Source: a virus. From it: a stretch of 22,877 bases of DNA. The number at the start of each line of letters is the position of its first letter. Position 1 is the stretch's first letter. This document shows, in pieces, positions 22,072-22,877 of this stretch. The notes under the pieces are model-generated. The model was not told where the DNA came from. It ran no database searches and was given only the letters and a program-made list of their open reading frames with translations. The DNA lies in IMG/VR virus record IMGVR_UViG_3300009526_000066, positions 1-22,877 of that record. One strand, written 5' to 3'. The translations under genes were made by a program, and so were the position numbers.

Positions 22072-22877
22072 ATGTCAAAATATAGTAAAACAGACACACA
22101 ACTCTACAATGAGGTGTTAAATCCGAAGGATGGTGCTGGTGCATATGTTAAAGATTTTAGAAAATCTGATGCCCCACAGTTCAAAGGAAAAACTGAAAAG
22201 GAAAAAGATAAGATGGCAGTAGCTGCATATTTAGATGCAAAAGACAAGAATGAAAATTTTCAAATAGCTGCTAACGAAGAAAAGGTTAAAATTACAGATA
22301 TGAAAGATGCAAGTGTTATGAAAACTATTTCACAAGCATTAAAAAAAGCGAAGGATGTTAAAGCAACAAAGATACCAGGTGGTATTGAGTTAGATGGTGA
22401 TATTAAATCATTAACTACTGTTGTTGATATTCTCTTTAATAAAACAATTAAAGGGGGTAGTTTAGAAACACCTGCAAAAATAAGATTAAGTAAAGAAGAA
22501 ATAGAAGAATCTATTTCAATCAAACCTTACAAAAATGCAAAAGACCCATCTAAGAAAGGTTTAGAAATTAATAAGTCTGGTGGTATGAGTGGAAGCATTT
22601 TTATTAAAGATAAAAAAGAATTAAAAGATTTAATGAAAAAACTTATACAAGCAAGTAAATTATCTGGTTTAAAAGAAGAATTAGAAGAACTGTTTGGTAT
22701 TTCTTCAAATCCTAATCATAGAGTAAAAGTTATTGTTATGTTAGATAAAGAAAAAATTGAATATGAAAAAAGTGGTTCTAACGGACTTGTAATAAAAGGC
22801 GTTTCTAAAGATAAACAACAACCGTTACTTAATAGAATTAAAAAAGAAGTTGGTATGTTTAACACTTATGTAAAAGA
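22072..22877 (+). CDS. Late gene of unknown function, 3'-truncated by the window
   Basis: An open frame of 268 codons begins at the ATG at 22072 and runs off the right edge without a stop. The ribosome site is GGGG (22061-22064), 7 bases upstream. The start, MSKYSKTDTQLYNEVLNPKDGAGAYVKDF, is followed by KSDAPQFKGKTEKEKDKMAVAAYLDAKD, a stretch I associate with virion proteins of marine T4-like phages. The rest is lysine- and glutamate-rich with several predicted helices (ELKDLMKKLIQASKL, GLKEELEELFGI) and a beta region (HRVKVIVMLD). No enzymatic motif is seen. The perfect late promoter before it supports a structural or assembly role. Confidence 0.75.
   Translation, partial: MSKYSKTDTQLYNEVLNPKDGAGAYVKDFRKSDAPQFKGKTEKEKDKMAVAAYLDAKDKNENFQIAANEEKVKITDMKDASVMKTISQALKKAKDVKATKIPGGIELDGDIKSLTTVVDILFNKTIKGGSLETPAKIRLSKEEIEESISIKPYKNAKDPSKKGLEINKSGGMSGSIFIKDKKELKDLMKKLIQASKLSGLKEELEELFGISSNPNHRVKVIVMLDKEKIEYEKSGSNGLVIKGVSKDKQQPLLNRIKKEVGMFNTYVK

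Noticed and set aside
1-22877. tRNA genes, CRISPR arrays, insertion sequences, integrase or attachment sites
   Set aside because: No cloverleaf-like intergenic sequence, regularly spaced direct repeat, transposase motif or terminal inverted repeat was seen by eye; genes are packed with almost no free space.

Overview
The window is a continuous stretch of an AT-rich, T4-like marine myovirus genome, possibly infecting a cyanobacterium or a SAR11-type host. The host cannot be fixed from the sequence. Every supportable gene lies on the + strand, most neighbours overlap by 1-50 bases, and the core order is that of T4 relatives: sliding clamp (45), clamp loader (44, 62), RegA, DNA polymerase (43), UvsX, replicative helicase (41), then late or virion-type genes.

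Layout. 1-160: tail end of a phage small heat-shock protein, then a terminator-like hairpin with a promoter-like -35 in its loop. 236-1403: two paralogous proteins that look like a 2OG-Fe(II)-oxygenase fold without its metal ligands. 1396-3286: a DUF3310-like protein, clamp and clamp loader ATPase. 3283-5984: an inserted cassette of a short DegT-type aminotransferase, a GT-B-like glycosyltransferase and a radical SAM enzyme, placed between 44 and 62. 5977-6772: gp62 and RegA. 6756-7961: a glycine-amidinotransferase-like enzyme with an intact catalytic triad, placed between regA and 43. 7993-10467: DNA polymerase, with a promoter that predicts an almost leaderless mRNA.

10467-13461 holds the most interesting block: a radical-SAM-like remnant, a small membrane protein, a stand-alone asparagine-synthetase-type ATP-dependent amide synthase, a DNA cytosine-C5 methyltransferase and a CmoA-like (carboxy-SAM synthase family) protein, with start/stop overlaps between the last four. 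The methyltransferase has Arg where motif X normally has Asn. Together these suggest that the phage makes carboxy-SAM, transfers a carboxymethyl group to cytosine C5 and then amidates it: a candidate natural DNA hypermodification pathway. A perfect-consensus sigma70-type promoter sits 75 bases before the methyltransferase.

13458-16874: a small unknown, UvsX, an Sm-like small protein, another unknown, gp41 helicase and a small unknown. From 16914 the genes look late or virion-associated: a protein with a nuclease-like core, a protein with a KxDG ligase-like motif (DUF6267-like), a very basic protein, a 626-aa polyvalent protein with an N-terminal nucleotidylyltransferase, a small tail-fibre-like protein, and a long open gene running off the right edge behind a perfect T4 late promoter (TATAAATA). 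No tRNA, CRISPR array, integrase or insertion sequence was seen, and no gene-free stretch exceeds about 115 bases.
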